The notes below the pieces were generated by a model. That model saw only the letters and a list, made by a program, of their open reading frames with translations, made no database searches and had not been told where the DNA came from. A program made the translations under genes and the position numbers. DNA of 6,591 nt from Verrucomicrobiales bacterium (lineage in GTDB: Bacteria; Verrucomicrobiota; Verrucomicrobiia; Verrucomicrobiales; Verrucomicrobiaceae): the NCBI GenBank assembly GCA_003453085.1, contig DMMK01000462.1:1-6591 (forward strand), read 5' to 3'. Position 1 is the first letter of the stretch, and every line of letters begins with the position of its first letter. Below, piece after piece: positions 5,210 to 6,591 of the stretch.

Positions 5210-6364
5210 ATGAAGCTCATCCACTGGTCCATCGTCTTAATCCTTGCTGCCACGGCCCTCACAGGCTGCAAAAAGGAAAATGCCCCCGCTGAGAAAACAG
5301 CGGAAGGCCGCACTAAGATAAAAGTCGGTTACATTGGCCTGACCTGCGAAGCACCTGTCTTTATGGCGGAGGAGCAAGGCTTTTTCAAAGAAGAAGGCCT
5401 GGAAGTGGAAATGGTCAAAGCCCCTTGGGCTGAATTCAAAGACGTGCTGGGGCTGGGAGGTTTCCATGTAGCTCACCAGCCAGTGATGGCTTACCTCAAA
5501 CCCATCGAACAGGGCATGGATGTCAAAATGACCGCTGGGGTTCACCTTGGCTGCCTTCGCGTCCAAGTTCCTACGAACAGTCCCATCAAGGACATTGCCA
5601 GCCTGAAGGGCAAACGCATCGCCGTCCCAGGCATGGGAACACCGCCCTTCATCTTTGCCAACCGCGTTTTGGGCGACAACGGCCTGGATCCCAAGCTGGA
5701 TGTGCAATGGAAGGTCTTCCCCGCCAGCGAACTCGGCCTCGCCATGGAAAAGGGTGAAGTGGACGCCATTGCCACAGCCGAACCCATCGGAGCCCTGCTC
5801 GTGATTGAAGGCAAAGCCCGGACTATTGCCGATCAGGCCATTGATAAACCCTATGCCGGAGAATACTGCTGTGCCGTGCTGATGAACGGCAAATACGTCG
5901 CAGTGAATCCAGAAGCCAGCGCCGCCGTCACCCGCGCCATCCTGAAAGGTGCCAAGTGGGTTGAGACCAACCCCCGCGCCGCTGCCCGCCTCATGATTAC
6001 CAAAGGCTACGTCGCCTCTAGCCCGGAGATCAATACCCACGTCCTCAGCCAGCTTCGTTTTGTCCCGGCCATCACAGAAGGCGAAAAGGCAGTGATGTCC
6101 GCCGCCAAGAGCATGCAGCACGCAGGCATGTTTGAAGCCTCCCTGGACATGCAAAAACTGTTTGGCAGTGTCTTTGTTAAACTTCCCGGCCTTGATGATG
6201 CGGTAGTCAACAAAATGACCGTCGAAAAAGTCGCTTTTGGTCAGGTCCCCGACGACCAAGTCCAGCGTGTTGTCATGGAGATGTATGGTTGCGGCGGGCA
6301 GTATCTGATCAAATCCTGCTGCCCAGATGAGGCCAAGCCGAAAGTAACCCTGACTCAGAACTAA
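5210..6364 (+). CDS. ABC transporter substrate-binding lipoprotein (NitT/TauT, NMT1/SsuA-like)
   Basis: A 384-residue binding protein of the nitrate/sulfonate/taurine/thiamine-precursor class. A lipoprotein signal ends in the lipobox LTGC (17-20), so C20 is lipidated; the next residues are KK with no Asp at +2. The first lobe opens with IKVGYIGLTCEAPVFMAEEQ (37-56), then GFFKEEGLEVEMVKAPW. It has the class-typical KDIASLKGKRIAVPGMGTPP (127-146) and the hinge/second-lobe segment EKGEVDAIATAEPIGALLV (180-198). The mature domain contains seven further cysteines (46, 115, 220, 221, 361, 370, 371), which is unusual for such a protein. The last three sit in a C-terminal tail, GCGGQYLIKSCC. The substrate cannot be inferred. 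The ATG at 5210 gives a clean signal peptide. A membrane protein, probably the permease, follows with no gap. The gene diverges from the FAD enzyme. Confidence 0.85.
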   Translation: MKLIHWSIVLILAATALTGCKKENAPAEKTAEGRTKIKVGYIGLTCEAPVFMAEEQGFFKEEGLEVEMVKAPWAEFKDVLGLGGFHVAHQPVMAYLKPIEQGMDVKMTAGVHLGCLRVQVPTNSPIKDIASLKGKRIAVPGMGTPPFIFANRVLGDNGLDPKLDVQWKVFPASELGLAMEKGEVDAIATAEPIGALLVIEGKARTIADQAIDKPYAGEYCCAVLMNGKYVAVNPEASAAVTRAILKGAKWVETNPRAAARLMITKGYVASSPEINTHVLSQLRFVPAITEGEKAVMSAAKSMQHAGMFEASLDMQKLFGSVFVKLPGLDDAVVNKMTVEKVAFGQVPDDQVQRVVMEMYGCGGQYLIKSCCPDEAKPKVTLTQN

Positions 6365-6561
6365 ATGGATACATCTTTGCCGGCAGAGTCCACATTCCCC
6401 AAAGCCGAAGACATCGCCCAGCCCCTTCCAGCACGAAGGATCGCGCCTCCCCTCAGTTGGATCAAACTGCTGACGCTGCCCGCCGCCGCAGGCCTAGCCC
6501 TCGGCGCTCACTTGCTGATTTCCCAGAGCGAGCCGCCGGTGGAAACCCGGATGTACACCTA
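6365..6561 (+). CDS. N-terminus of a membrane protein, probably the cognate ABC permease (partial)
   Basis: The ATG at 6365 follows the TAA of the binding-protein gene (6362-6364) directly, so the two are probably translationally coupled. The visible 65 residues comprise a proline-rich, presumably cytoplasmic N-terminus and one likely transmembrane helix at about residues 32-52 (WIKLLTLPAAAGLALGAHLL). A polar stretch, SQSEPPVETRMYT, follows. In NitT/TauT-type operons a permease gene usually follows the binding protein, which is the basis for the call; no permease signature such as the EAA loop is in view. The frame stays open to the last base, but sequence from 6562 is adapter, so genuine coding information ends at about 6561. 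Confidence 0.55.
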
Positions 6562-6591
6562 CTGTCTCTTATACCCATCGGACGCTGCCGA
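6562..6591. other. Residual Illumina Nextera (Tn5) adapter at the contig end
   Basis: The final 30 bases align without gaps to the reverse complement of the Nextera read-1 adapter, recalled from memory, with 28 identities. The first 13 bases, CTGTCTCTTATAC, match the Tn5 mosaic end exactly, and the last 11, GACGCTGCCGA (6581-6591), match the adjoining synthetic adapter. The two differences are C for A at 6575 and G for T at 6580, as expected from low-quality read tails. A native Tn5/IS50 end would not be followed by the synthetic segment. These bases should not be treated as genomic. Confidence 0.95.

Noticed and set aside
5237..6259. A 340-codon minus-strand open frame
   Set aside because: It is antisense to the binding-protein gene, which has a lipobox and family motifs. 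The Phe/Gly/His-rich translation has no recognisable domain.
6562..6580. A genuine Tn5/IS50 transposon end
   Set aside because: The mosaic-end-like bases are followed directly by GACGCTGCCGA, which is synthetic Illumina adapter, and both lie exactly at the contig end. Library adapter is the better explanation.

Overview
The window looks like part of a chromosome from a high-GC diderm bacterium, and my best guess is Verrucomicrobiota (Prosthecobacter/Verrucomicrobium-like). This rests on the gene types and codon style, in particular a secreted FAD oxidoreductase flanked by beta-sandwich domains, a lipoprotein binding protein, an IscA/HscB pair and few clear Shine-Dalgarno sites. No marker gene proves the taxonomy. 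The sequence appears to run to the very end of an assembled contig, because the last 30 bases match an Illumina Nextera adapter (28/30) and are not genomic.

Layout. Positions 1-2059 hold a plus-strand run: the last 20 codons of an unidentified gene (possibly IscU-like), an A-type Fe-S carrier (iscA-like, 81-464), an HscB-type J-domain co-chaperone (473-1042), and a DeoC/LacD-superfamily aldolase closely resembling LsrF (1097-2059). After a hairpin and a possible promoter comes a small ApaG-domain gene (2175-2561). A strong bidirectional terminator (2597-2628) separates it from a convergent minus-strand gene (2645-4990) for a large exported FAD-dependent oxidoreductase. A 219-bp, relatively AT-rich divergent intergenic region (4991-5209) carries several TAACA/TGTTA-type palindromes and repeats. 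From there a plus-strand unit begins: a lipoprotein substrate-binding protein of the NitT/TauT (NMT1/SsuA-like) type with an unusual set of cysteines (5210-6364). It is followed without any gap by the start of a membrane protein, probably the cognate permease (from 6365), which is cut off by the adapter.

How they work together. IscA and HscB belong to iron-sulfur cluster assembly, although HscA does not follow HscB here. The LsrF-like aldolase sits directly after hscB with no other AI-2 (lsr) gene in view, so its cellular substrate is uncertain. The FAD enzyme and the ABC importer are divergently transcribed and may share control through the intergenic palindromes. The substrate of the importer cannot be read from the sequence.

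Most notable observations: the adapter tail; an abrupt switch in synonymous codon choice inside the LsrF-like gene (Thr ACC to ACG, Val GTC to GTG); a 22-residue insertion in that enzyme; the cysteine-rich binding protein; and the palindrome cluster between the divergent genes. I found no RNA gene, CRISPR array or mobile element.
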